Positions 26,141-36,393 of a DNA stretch of 64,000 nucleotides are shown here, piece after piece. The DNA comes from Lasioglossum baleicum (Eukaryota > Arthropoda > Insecta > Hymenoptera > Halictidae), in NCBI RefSeq assembly GCF_051020765.1, contig NC_134941.1:5270001-5334000 (forward strand), read 5' to 3'. Made by a program: the position numbers and the translations under genes. Position 1 is the stretch's first letter, and each line of letters starts with the position of its first letter. Below the pieces are notes generated by a model, which did not search any database, was not told the origin of the DNA, and saw only the letters and a program-made list of their open reading frames with translations.

Positions 26141-26460
26141 AAATGGCATGTCTTCGCTTGTGGTTAATTTGTACCCTTTCCAGTATCACAACCCTAAATA
26201 TTCTTTCTAGCGAACATAATCTACCAATAGGACTAGATACAATCTAAAATTTAACTAATTGCTCCGAACAGGAAGTTTGAAACGACGAATACTTAATGAT
26301 TGGTAAAAGGAGAATTCGAAAATTGGAAGGGCTGAACGACATGATGTCTTACATTCACTAATTGCACTCTTTTGAGTATCACCTACCCTAAATGTACTGT
26401 CCAGCATTAATCTTCTAAATAAATTACCAATAGAGCTTGGTAGAATCTGAAACTTAAAAC
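26141..26460. repeat. diverged tandem duplication, offset about 190 bp
   Basis: Unit 1 (26141-26255) and unit 2 (26334-26460) share in order a TAATTTG or CTAATTG block, AGTATCAC, CCCTAAAT, a TACCAATAG block and AATCT(A/G)AAA. Substitutions and indels are frequent, so the duplication is old. Confidence 0.55.
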
Positions 26461-26910
26461 TGGCAATGTTGATAATGAATGGGTTCAAGTGTCATAGATT
26501 CACCAATTAAATCCTCTTTTACATCATTTCCGTAAAAAAATCAACCCCTTCGGTCTGAAAACAATGATCGCTCGACGCATGAGTGTAGGGTACGCGGCTC
26601 CTAAATTCCTTGAAAGACTCCTCGCGTTGGAAAAATCCGCAAGGTAGCAAGGCTGGGTTTAATCAAGGTCGAATCTTCATTCTCCACGTCCACGGCCGGG
26701 CTATCAAATACAATCACCGAACGTGCGGCATCTTTTTCCTCTTTTCCTTGTCGCGGCCCCCGGCCGGGAGAGCGTGGGTCGCCCACACCTCTTTCTCCAC
26801 ACTCTCTCTCAGTCGATTCGTTCTCGCTCTCACGAATTGAATCCTGCCGGATGCGGTGCGGTGGTGGTCGGGAAAAGGAGGCCGAGAGGGAAGATGAAGG
26901 AGCGGAGAAG

Positions 26911-26924
26911 GTTGCCCTGGTAAC
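26911..26924. promoter_or_regulatory. RFX X-box motif 1
   Basis: GTTGCCCTGGTAAC matches the X-box form GTNRCC-N2-RGYAAC, the binding site of RFX factors that control ciliary genes in sensory neurons. Confidence 0.55.
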
Positions 26925-26945
26925 GACAGAGGGTTTCTCGGCGTG

Positions 26946-26959
26946 GTTGCCCGGGCAAC
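26946..26959. promoter_or_regulatory. RFX X-box motif 2
   Basis: GTTGCCCGGGCAAC is a perfect 14-bp palindromic X-box, 21 bases after the first. Confidence 0.55.
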
Positions 26960-27814
26960 CTCTAACCAGCGATCCCTAAATATGCGCCAGCGGGCCAGAA
27001 GCGGGCTGGAACCGAGAAAGAGGGAGGCGAAAGAGGGTGAGAAGAAGAGAGTCCGCGATCGACGGGATGGAAGGGAAAACGCGGAAAGGGGGTAGAGAGA
27101 AGGAGAGAGGTGATCCTCGCCACTGGTTGGTGGAAGGAGGCCGCTCGCTGGTGGGTTTGGTAACTGTTACCGCGGAAGGTGAGGAGACCCAGTTAATTAC
27201 TAAAGCGTTTTAATCGTCGGCGAAGTTCCGACGGCACTCTAGAGTCTGGGCCAAAAGGGCTTCGGAGAATGCGGCGGCTGTGTAAATTAGGAACTCGCCA
27301 GTTTCTCCTCGTCGCAACCACCCCCGCACACCCTCTTCCGTGTACAACCGCTTCTGAACGGGGGACGCGACGCGACGTTTTCGCAAACTTATAGTTTCCA
27401 GGCTTAGCCCCGCGAGCAAGGGTGAACGATTCCTCTCGGATCCTCGCCGGATGGATTATTGGGGCTGCGGGATTTCGAGAAGGATCATCGTTTCTGCGAG
27501 TTTCGAACGAGGTTTAGCGGCGACCCTCGGCTTCGGCACGTTCGGAATCCACACGGGAATGAAAGGTGGAATGGTTCAAGGTAGCATCAAATTTATACAG
27601 GAAGTCCACGCAAAGCATTTTTGTCTTAACACGTTCACTATTGCCATTTGTTTCGTCGCCTGTCTTCACTGTTAAAATGTTTGCGTTAAAACATACGCAA
27701 AATGCACCTCCTTTACGAAATATTCAAACAATTTAACAGAGAGTCATGGTGTGTCTCTGGATATTATGCTGCGTACCACGACTTTAAGTAGCAAAGTGTA
27801 CAAAATTAATTTGG

Positions 27815-28040
27815 CTACCTTTAAGGTAGTTACCCTACGTAGGGTACATGTGCCTAATTTCATCCCCTACAGAGTAGTCAGCCTTCCTGAAAACAAACTC
27901 TGTGTGTGTGTGCATGTGCGAAGCTACATCTTCCCATATTACAAATACATTTAGTAAATAGTATATTAATAATAACAGATGGCTGACTACTGGCCTTAAA
28001 TGGCTGACTATTGGAACGATTACCCTACTTGTTGTAGGGC
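27815..28040. repeat. cluster of short palindromes and inverted repeats
   Basis: Includes CTACCTTTAAGGTAG at 27815-27829 (near-perfect) and TACCCTACGTAGGGTA at 27831-27846 (perfect). AGTAGTCAGCC at 27873-27883 is matched by inverted copies starting at 27981 and, partly, 28001. CCCTAC...GTAGGG follows near 28023. A GT run lies at about 27900-27911. This may be a decayed foldback element. Confidence 0.55.
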
Positions 28041-30299
28041 TGAACGGAACATTCGTTTCACTTTTGTATGACGTATCTGGACGAGAATAATTACGAACGT
28101 GTTTGTTTCAATCTAGCTCTTGTGTCGGTGCCCCAAATTTTATAGAATGTTCAATAATACTGTGATCGTTAGACTACAGTAGAAATTTTGCATACACCTA
28201 ATATCTCAATGTTACTATTTGTCCACAAGAACATACACAAAATTTAGAAGACAAATTAGAAATAGGTACTCTGGTACCTGGATATTGAGATAAGTGTTAA
28301 CTTCGATTACTACATCGTTGTGCAGCTGATACTGTAATCGTTTAGTGCAAGAAACATTGGAAAGATTATTCATTTGTTTTTTGCTGGTTTGCAACTTAAT
28401 TGCGAAAATATGATACAGGGGAAAATGGTTCTTGTTTTTTGTAAACAATACAAAACTGTATGCACGTGTGTTTGCACTCTTTCTTGAAAAATAACCTTTC
28501 ATTTTTTTAATGAAATGGTATATGTATACATTTGCATTATAATTCAGCGATTACATTAATTTACAGGTTTATTAGAGAAATTTAGAGAAAATTGACGGAA
28601 ACAATACTGACACTGAAACATCAAGGAAATATTGAAATTATACGAACTCCAATTTCTCATTCCGCTAATGCACTCTCTAATGAAAAATATTTTAATTGGC
28701 TCGTATTTTATATTGTCTCGTAAGAATTATTACACAGAATAATTGCTGGCTTTTCGAATAAAACTTAAGCCGCAGATGAAACGATGTAAAAAAGTGATAT
28801 TCCCACAATCACTTCTTCCCGCAACTATAATAACCTCGATCCCATTAGCAACGCCTCTTTATGCATGCACAAAGAGCAGGCGCCCCTGACAGATAATAGA
28901 AATGCATCTGTTTCTAAGCAAATTGACTGCAGACGCGTTTGTCAGCCGATAGCGTATCCCCTAGTGCGCGCACGCTCTTCGAGCATAAATTCTGCAAACC
29001 CGAGCCGCACGACAAATAGGATGCAACGAATTTTTAATTCAACAATACCAGGATTCCCACGTTGTGAACATTTACCTATCACTGCGGAAAAAGAGACGTG
29101 GGAAAATGAAGAGCCAAAATGAAGTAATATGTTCCAGCATCATTTTTATTCTCATCCGCATGAATTCCATTTTGTTTAAAACTTCATTGTCAAATAAACA
29201 TTCTTACAGAAGATGGTAGTCAATGATTACAAATGTAAATAATAATTTCAAAGTAATATTATGATTGTTCTAATTTTCGTTTCTAATATTATTTACTCCG
29301 TGAATTGATAATTCTAATGAAGTTTACGTACGTAGCAAGTTAAATTGATAAGAGCGTTCAGTAGCGCATATACAACGCAATGATTCCAAATATTGAATGC
29401 AGCTGTGATTAAATGGATCTATTGAAACGATCGCATGTCTCGGGCATATTCAGCATCGACCATCTCGTGTAGCAGAACGTTATAGTACATATCGGAAAAT
29501 TTCATCGCACATTTTCGACTAACTATCACACGTCAATTTATTTACATGTCAGCTCTGCAATTTGCGAGCAACGCATCGAAGAATTATAACGTTTAGGAAC
29601 TTGTGTAACAGAATGTATAGCAGAAACTAATTTGAAAGTCCTCACTTGCAATAGTATTTTCAATATTTATACACGAAAATTGCAATTATTTTGCAATTAT
29701 AAAAATCGTTTCATCATGATAAAATACATTTCAGACTGACAAAATTTTTTTACCAGATTCCAACGTGTAATTTGTACGGTGGTAGGAAGAGTAAACCAAA
29801 ATTTCGTTATTACGAAATACATATAAGAAAGCTAAAATAGCAGTGGCTATACTAAATCGTGACATTACAGTTCAATAAAAAAATTGATTAGTTATCTTAG
29901 AACAGTAATGTAATAGAACTAATTTTTGATAGAACTGTAACCAAAATTGCGCAAAGTTTAAATATGTTTAAATCCGGCCGTTTCAAGGCGACACAGTCAA
30001 AGTCCGGTAGGTTTAGCGTAAAGAATCAATTCTTTGAAGGAAGGAAGGACACGCGCCGTGTGCGTACCGTGTAAAAAACGGAGCACGAGGCGTTCATTGA
30101 CCGGAACATGATAGCAAATGATCAAGAATCGTCGCGGAGGCTCTTTTCGGCGAAATATATGGAAAGACGAACAGCAGTTTTCGACTCGGATAGATGGGGA
30201 CACGCCGACAACTGGGCAAACTCGGCGTCGCGCGCTAAATAACTTTGCTTAACAAGGTGCTGCCGCCACTGTAAAAAGATTACGTAAGCGGTAATGGCC
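28041..30299. other. noncoding, no gene seen
   Basis: AT-rich with a small GC patch at 28,860-29,110. No recognisable gene or element. Confidence 0.6.
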
Positions 30300-31449
30300 G
30301 CCGGCTCCTCCTAAATTCGAGAACGAAGAGTTCCAGCGGAGTGCGCGAAGCCAAGAGACAGAGAGAAAGACCGACAAAGCGGGAGAGAGCCAGGAAGAGA
30401 GAGAGAGAGAAAGAGAGGAGGCGGAGAGGAAACTGAGATAGATAGATAGAACGGAGGACAGGAATGGCGAGCAAGGTGGAGAGGGAGGAACAGCTCAGCG
30501 TTCGTGGCGGGGGTTAATTTTAATTTCCTAATTTTTCCCACCCCGAGGCGCAGGTAATTTCCTCCCCAGAAGAGAATAGATGTAATTACTTAACGCCTCC
30601 GAGCTCCGAGCTCCGAGCTCCTCTTATTAAAAGAGGATCGTGCCCTCGAGGGCTGGAGGGGTGGAAGATTTCTTTGGTGGGGGTTGCGCGGAGTGGTGGA
30701 AGCACAACAATCGTCGGAGACCGATCGGGAAGAAAGGGAAACGTTGTCGAGCTGCTTCTCTGGAAGACGAACAAGGCGTCTTATTGTCTTCGCACGACGA
30801 CCGTGGTGAAACGTCGATCCACCGATCAGTATACTCCGGGTGCGGGTCAGCCACGATAGACTCCTCGCAAAATTTCGCGAGGAACACTCGAGTCGGAGAA
30901 GCGAGGAAGAGAATCGGTAGGATAGATATTTTTGCTAGGTGAAAATTTCAACGTCGAGAGGACACGAGAAGAGCGTATCCCGCGGCTCGAATTAGAGACT
31001 AAGGTCGACGGAGCAGAGAGGGTCCACGGAAGGGGTGATTTCCCGAATGCTGTGGGGTAGGGAGGAGCCATCTTGCGGCCGGTTTCAGGGCAGCCACCAA
31101 TTGATTCATCCCCACCGCCGCTCCATTACTAGAAGGAAGGGGCGTCGATTCAATTCCAGGGCTAAAAAACCGTCCGCGAGGCGGAGTCCCCTCCGTAATC
31201 CGTCCGTCCCGATTGGTCGGGGATCGAGTGGCAGCGGTGAACCCACCACCTGCCCGACCAATCCCCGCCGTCTGGGTGGTAACCTAAACCAGTTTGGGCT
31301 CCGCGTGCAGAGGGGAGCCGTTGACTTGACTCTCCAGGCAGATAGTGCTGTGCCGTTGGCTCGTGCCGTAGTGGTCCTAACACTAACAGGACCCTTGCCA
31401 GCAAGGAATCCCTGGAATTCGTAGGTTACGTGGTCAAATTTGCCGCATA
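30300..31449 (+). promoter_or_regulatory. GC-rich GA-tract island upstream of the coding exon (candidate promoter)
   Basis: This island is clearly richer in G, C and CpG than its surroundings. It starts with a GAGAG-rich tract (30354-30450, including a short GATA run), holds three tandem copies of CGAGCTC-type heptamers at 30600-30620, and carries GCCATCTT at 31067-31074, a PHO/YY1-type core. It lies 1-2 kb upstream of the only coding exon, which makes it the best promoter or proximal regulatory candidate in the window. Several frames of 60-130 codons are open on both strands, but none resembles a protein and their openness follows from low A+T content. Confidence 0.45.
30354..30450 (+). repeat. 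GA-rich simple-sequence tract
   Basis: Interrupted (GA)n with AAGAGAGAGAGAGAG and a following GATAGATAGATAGA. GAGAG is the core site of GAGA factor in insects. It sits at the upstream edge of the candidate promoter island. Confidence 0.8.
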
Positions 31450-32316
31450 GACCCGTCGCGGACCGGACCCGTGATCCCGATCACGTCAGCTGATCAGTGT
31501 TTTTGTCAGTGACGGTTGCGCAACGCAAGCCACGGGTGCAATCTCGCAATTCCGCCGGGGCCAGTGCTAATTTCTGTAGTGTTACACCGGTGATCTTCAT
31601 CAACATACCCGCCACCGCAGTGACTTTTCTTGTTTCGTGACCCGGTTCCGCCGCCGAAGACATTCCGTCGTGAACTCGCCACACGGAGATCGATAGCCGG
31701 ACTAAACGTTGCGTTCGTGTCGATGACAGTTGACGAAAGATCATCCTAGTGACTCGAGTGACGCCTCGAAGGGATTGTTATTGTGTGCGGGCAGGAGAAC
31801 TTTTCAGACTGACTCGTGCCAACCGTGTTCAACTATCCTTTGTTCAGCTCGATGATTCGGTATGTCATGTGCTAAGAGAGAATTTTCAAAGTCGACGATT
31901 TTGACAGTGCAATTGAGAAAACAGTACCATGTCGCAGGCAAAAATTTAAATACTTCAGGCTAATTGGAGATTGATCGCTCCGAGCCGGCAAAGTCCGCAG
32001 TCTCACCTTCCGACGGCACCCGAGCCGACAGTTTCCAGACGAACTCTCCTCGATCAATCATACAAACACATCAATCGCTCATTTCCCATGAACGACCGAC
32101 GATCTCAAATGGCCAAAGTCAACGTGACCGGAACCGTTATACCAAAATCAAGAAGCTACTCATAGAGCAAGACTGCAGGCTTAAAAAGATGTAAACAAAC
32201 AACACACGATCTGTCTGAATCGATAGAAACTTGCTTAAAGACTTTCGTACAAGATTTGACTTGTTGGTTCAAACACCTCGAGCTGGGAAGACTGTCAGTC
32301 CCGAGTGTCGGTTCCG

Positions 32317-32337
32317 ATGAACACAGAGGACCAATAA
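32317..32337 (+). other. short upstream open reading frame 1 in the putative leader
   Basis: An ATG followed by five sense codons and TAA lies about 110 bases before the chosen start. If this segment is in the mature leader it could reduce translation of the main frame. It is only meaningful if the leader is not spliced out here. Confidence 0.3.
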
Positions 32338-32382
32338 ATATCGGAGTAGTAGCGTCGATTGAAGACAGACGGGGATCTTTAA

Positions 32383-32397
32383 ATGCAGAAGAAGTGA
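32383..32397 (+). other. short upstream open reading frame 2 in the putative leader
   Basis: ATG CAG AAG AAG TGA lies 46 bases before the main ATG and in a different frame. Together with the previous uORF it would make leaky scanning or reinitiation necessary to reach the main start. Confidence 0.3.
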
Positions 32398-32443
32398 AGC
32401 CTCTCCTGTGGAGAGACAGCCAGTCATCAAGTTGGTACCCAAC

Positions 32444-32816
32444 ATGGTCCTGGAACCAGGAGGTGGTCTGTCCTTCCCACTGCCTCCTGGTAGCGGTTCC
32501 GCTGGTTCCGGTGGTTCCCTTCTGACGCCGGCCAGGCTGTTCCAGAGGGCGACACCCGTATTTCCGTTTCATCTGACAGGATGGCCACCGCATCACCCGG
32601 TCCTCGGACAGGTTCAAAGTCAGGTTCAGCAGACGATGCAGGCTCAGCATCAGGCAGCCGCAGCTGCTGTCAGGTTCCTCAGTCATCATCATCCTCATCA
32701 TCCGCATCCGGCACTGGGGAACCACCCCCTGGTGCCGGCGATAACTAGCCACCATCCGGCCGCCCATCATCTTCATCATAGTGCCGATCACGCCGATGAG
32801 GATGACGAGAAGAAAG
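32444..32816 (+). CDS. first coding exon of a putative developmental transcription factor
   Basis: This is the only segment I would annotate as protein coding with fair confidence. It starts at the first ATG (context AACATGG) after an in-frame TGA at 32360-32362. It encodes 124 residues plus one base and ends at AAAG|GTAGGC, a good 5' splice site, so the next exon joins in phase 1; reading through the donor reaches TAA at 32846. Residues 6-25 are Gly/Ser rich, 31-47 hold an aromatic motif (PVFPFHLTGW at 38-47), 56-70 are Gln rich, 71-75 are five Ala, 81-112 are His/Pro rich, and 118-124 read DEDDEKK. Such low-complexity N-termini ending in an acidic-basic tail often precede a homeodomain or similar domain in insect regulators, so the protein is probably nuclear. 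That is inference: no DNA-binding domain is seen, and I could not match it to a named gene. The open frame on the opposite strand is a shadow of the CAT codons. Confidence 0.7.
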
Positions 32817-32822
32817 GTAGGC
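32817..32822 (+). promoter_or_regulatory. 5' splice site ending the first coding exon
   Basis: The sequence AAAG|GTAGGC fits the metazoan donor consensus. The low-complexity coding character stops exactly here, and a TC microsatellite follows in the putative intron. No acceptor continuing the frame could be identified before the window ends, which suggests a long first intron. Confidence 0.6.
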
Positions 32823-32848
32823 GCTTTTCCAGGTCACTTCACCGTTAA

Positions 32849-32871
32849 CTCTCTCTCTGTCTCTCTCTCTT
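32849..32871 (+). repeat. TC microsatellite just after the splice donor
   Basis: Two runs of (CT)n separated by GT, starting 33 bases into the putative intron. This compositional change supports the exon end at 32816. Confidence 0.75.
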
Positions 32872-35013
32872 ACTATCGGCGCAGCTGCGCCAGATATCGC
32901 GGTAACAAGGCGACATTCGCGAGGGGTTTGTTGTTTTGGCAATTGTATCGCGGACAATCCCCAACTTGCAGCAGAAACTTTCTTTAGACATTCATTTGAG
33001 TTACTCCGCCATGGTTGCTATCCATTGTCCTTTGTTTCATGGAACATGCAAGAGTAAAAGACTTGAAAAAGCTGAATGAGTAAAAATGAATAGGTGTATC
33101 GGAAAAGCGTGTGTAAATATGTGTAACTTCAGTCTATCGATCTCCTAGTGGCATGATGTGCGGTTCATGTTTGCAAAAGCCAATAATTTACTTTTCCTTT
33201 AAACTGAAAGGCAATCACGCATTTGTTGCCACATTCTTTCTCAGATATTTTGCATACTTATCGCTCCGCAAACTGCAATTTTAAGGCACGAACGGCAGCC
33301 TGCTGGCCAACGTCTACAGTGTAAACTCTACACCGTTACTTAATTTACAATGCGAATTAACTGCGTGTTACTAACAGTACTGTTTATGTCAATGCGATTA
33401 GGCACCGAAATATTATTGCTAAAAATAAAACGCGTTTACAATTCGAAATTCACGAGCTCCTGCGACGCACGTGACGAATATTATCATTTACAACATCATT
33501 TATTCTGCGAGAAACGGGAAGAGATTGGCTCCAACGTGAAAGATTATACGATCCAGTATATTTTACACCTTTAATCACTAACATTATACTTCCCTCTATA
33601 TTTTTAATTTTTATGTTGAGTTGTAATAAACAAACCAGCACGGAACGAGTGAATTCAAATTCAAGTTCTTGTTGTCCAGTACACAAGTTCATTGGCTTTT
33701 TCACTGAAAGTAATTATAAATGAAAATATTCCTCAAATTTCAGTGTTGCTTAATTTTTTAGGACATTTCACTGATTCAATTAACCAGTCCGTTAACTTGT
33801 ATTTCTTGATACGTGTATTATTTTTATGCTCTCGACGGAAGATCTTAATTGCTAGGTTCAGTGGTCACGGAGAATCGAAGTAGTTTCGTCCACGAATGAT
33901 TCGATTATTTGCCCGTCATCCTACCGTGGAAACATCTGTAAAAATCCGGGTGTATAGTTACTGATGGTTGCGAGATAGTATCCGGGCGTTGTTTCTTGCT
34001 CGGACAGCCTCTCGTTCGAATGTATTTCCAAGATACGCCTGGAAAATGGTCTACAGGGAGTGCCGTAACACGGTCAATCATAAGATCGTTCTTGACGAGC
34101 CCCTGGGATCGCTTACAGGGTTAGCCCCAATCCGTAACGCCCTTTTTCCACCCTTCCTTCGAGCTGACGGCTTGAAATCACGTTTCGTGTAAGAGATCGA
34201 GGGTGGAAATCTGTTTTTTACGTGATCCCATTCATGTCCCTAACGCTTGTTTATGCCTCGCGGGGAGTGCCACTTAACCCGCAACTTTTTTCTTCCTGTT
34301 GTTTCGCGGAAACCCGCCTCCGATCTAGACCAATTCCTATTTTTTTTACTGTCGAACTTGCTGACCCGTTCGATCTTCATTATACTCGCAGCTTTTGACA
34401 CTCTGAGACAAGATCGAAGTCACGAAAGCAATTTTATCGATTACAATAATAATGCTATTAGTTTAGCACATTCATCGGAGAAGCCGATAACGCTGTGACT
34501 ATTATGTGGGCCAGGTTCAATCATCTGTTGGCAGCGAACCTGTCAATGGACCATCTGTCAATGGATAGCTCTAATTTTGGATAAGATGAAACCGTAAATG
34601 CAATTGAAAAATTCCTTAGTTACATATTTCTGACGAAGAACTGTTTGTATTCGCCCTTTAAAAATTGCTAACAAATATTAAGAATATTTTTGTGAACATT
34701 AACCCGTTTGCCGTATAATAACAGGTCAAAACTCTCGTTCAGAAGATTTCAAGCAAAATCTATGCATACACACTTGTATACATATGAACGTATAGCCTTT
34801 CTTTATGGACGAAATAAAATTCTGTTCTTTTGTAACCAACATTTTAAGCATTACAGTAAATGTAGGCATACAATAAATATAAACTTTATTTTCTCTTCTA
34901 TGAAATTGTTAAGGATGCTTTATATTGTTTATAAATAATTATACTGATATAATGAAGTATACATAATTATGAGATGTGTACACGGACATAATGCATTGTT
35001 CCATTCATTAATA
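32872..35013. other. putative first intron, left part
   Basis: No acceptor-plus-frame combination continuing the exon was recognised. Mostly AT rich, with a modest GC patch at 33,900-34,350. Confidence 0.45.
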
Positions 35014-35096
35014 AACTGCAGATTTCATGCATTTATGATAAAAATGAATAGAAGTACAAATACAGTAATAAAAATAGAAGAATTCTAAAACACTGT
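35014..35096 (+). mobile_element. solo 5' end of the hAT-type MITE family
   Basis: CTGCAGATTTCATGCATTTA followed by ATGAATAGAAGTACAAATAC matches, over more than the terminal repeat, the relics at 49204 and 52474. No right end is found. Confidence 0.55.
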
Positions 35097-35954
35097 TATA
35101 TTATTTTCAACTAATTAAACCGTTCAAGAGAGAGACTAATTTCTACGTTATTCCAATTTGTTACAATTGGGGTAGACAATTCCTATTTTGTACTCTTTAT
35201 TCAGATTCTAAACACATTCAGTAGATACGTTACAGTATTTACCTACAAAGTTTCAAATGGAATGCATCTCCCGGCTGATAAAATAAATTATTCTCAAGCC
35301 CACGGAGTAACTAACCATTCAGAATCGACTTACGGTGCACCCAGAAGCAACAAATCTTCCAATCGCTAGATGTTTCCCGGCGCTCCGATCAGAGTCGATT
35401 TTTCTTCTTAAATCAGCCGGCAATTCTTCTTCCGTTCAGCTGACAAACGTTACGAACAAACAACACATATCCGAAACTAATCCACGGGGCGAACAGACGG
35501 AAAAACGGGCAGGCAACCGGCTAAATGAAATCCGCAATTGTTTTCATTACACGCGCGTTTAAAATACTCCTCTTCTAATTTCGCTAATGGGCCAACTAGC
35601 ATAGCCAACCGCACGTAACGCGACCTGCGAGCCGGCAACCTAACTAATGAGTTTCGCGGCTGTTTAACGTAACAGTGTTTAAGATAAACGTGTCACGTCT
35701 GACAGACGTGAGAGATCTACCTCGGCAGCCGTTTCGCTTCTTTTCCTACGAACCACCGCTATCCGGGGACTTTGACAAGTCCCATTTTTGACGAGTCCAT
35801 TTGTCAACCAAGACCCGAACCAAGACCGGTCCATCGGAAACGTCTGATTGGCTGCTCGATCAATCTGCCTCTACTTGCAGTCACCGATTCGTTATGAGGT
35901 CATTCAGCTCCAAAAATATTCAATTCCCTCGACATCGTCCCTTTATTGTTATTC
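35097..35954. other. noncoding, no gene seen
   Basis: A moderately GC-rich stretch at 35,240-35,900 without a recognisable coding frame. Confidence 0.5.
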
Positions 35955-36393
35955 TTGAAAGAGTTTCCGAAAATGTCTGTCTCCTTGCATTGATGATTTA
36001 TCCTTGATTGATGAAGTATTTAATCGTTTCGTCACTACATCTTGTATGAATAGGATTCTTGTATTGTTATTATTGTTATTACAAAAACTTTCTCACCTCC
36101 TGCATTTATTGATTCATTGTGAGATCATTGCTTTTTAAAAAATATTTAATTTATCATTGTTGCTGTGAAAGAGTTTCCGACAATGTCTGATTGCGCTTTC
36201 ACGCAATATTATGATAATAAACTAGATAATAACGTGAGAATATTTTTAATCATCATTTTATCCAATCAGTTTTCGAAGAAATGTGCAAGAGTAAAGAGTG
36301 TAATCGTCTCCTTTATTTTGTTGTTTAGGGACGGAAGTTTTTCCATTGTTTTCTTTAACGTTCCCCGAGAAAATAATTGCGCTAAAACGCAAT
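35955..36393. repeat. diverged repeat array with twin ATTGCG stem-loops
   Basis: TGAAAGAGTTTCCGAAAATGTCTG at 35956-35979 recurs with one change at 36166-36189. A looser third version (ACGTTCCCCGAGAAAATAAT) follows at about 36358. The second and third copies are each followed by an 18-nt hairpin ATTGCG-N6-CGCAAT at 36190-36207 and 36376-36393. The spacing is about 190-210 bases. Confidence 0.5.

Larger units (their letters stand above)
26580..27560. promoter_or_regulatory. GC-rich island with paired RFX X-boxes
   Basis: A GC- and CpG-rich island of about 1 kb holds two X-box palindromes (listed separately), CT- and GA-rich stretches, and the arthropod initiator core TCAGT at 26809-26813 about 100 bases before them. 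It looks like a promoter. The nearby frame at 27451-27675 (74 codons) starts at an ATG but has no recognisable domain. Which gene it would drive, and in which direction, is unknown. Confidence 0.4.
31450..32443 (+). promoter_or_regulatory. probable 5' leader of the exon at 32444
   Basis: This roughly 1-kb stretch lies between the GC island and the first coding exon and has no convincing coding frame in phase with it. The last in-frame stop is TGA at 32360. TCAGT, the arthropod initiator core, occurs at 31494-31498 and 31506-31510, so transcription could begin near there, but I see no good matching downstream promoter element. Introns inside the leader cannot be excluded. The boundaries are inferred from position only. 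Confidence 0.35.

Noticed and set aside
31035..31424. 129-codon + strand frame in the island upstream of the exon
   Set aside because: Low stop density in GC-rich DNA, no domain, and overlapping frames on the other strand are equally open.
31494..31540. Initiator plus downstream promoter element at the two TCAGT sites
   Set aside because: The downstream positions (+28 to +32) do not fit the consensus, so no start site is called.
32156..32791. 211-codon open frame on the - strand, rich in Met, opposite the coding exon
   Set aside because: Its Met runs are the reverse complement of the CAT histidine codons on the + strand. It is a shadow.
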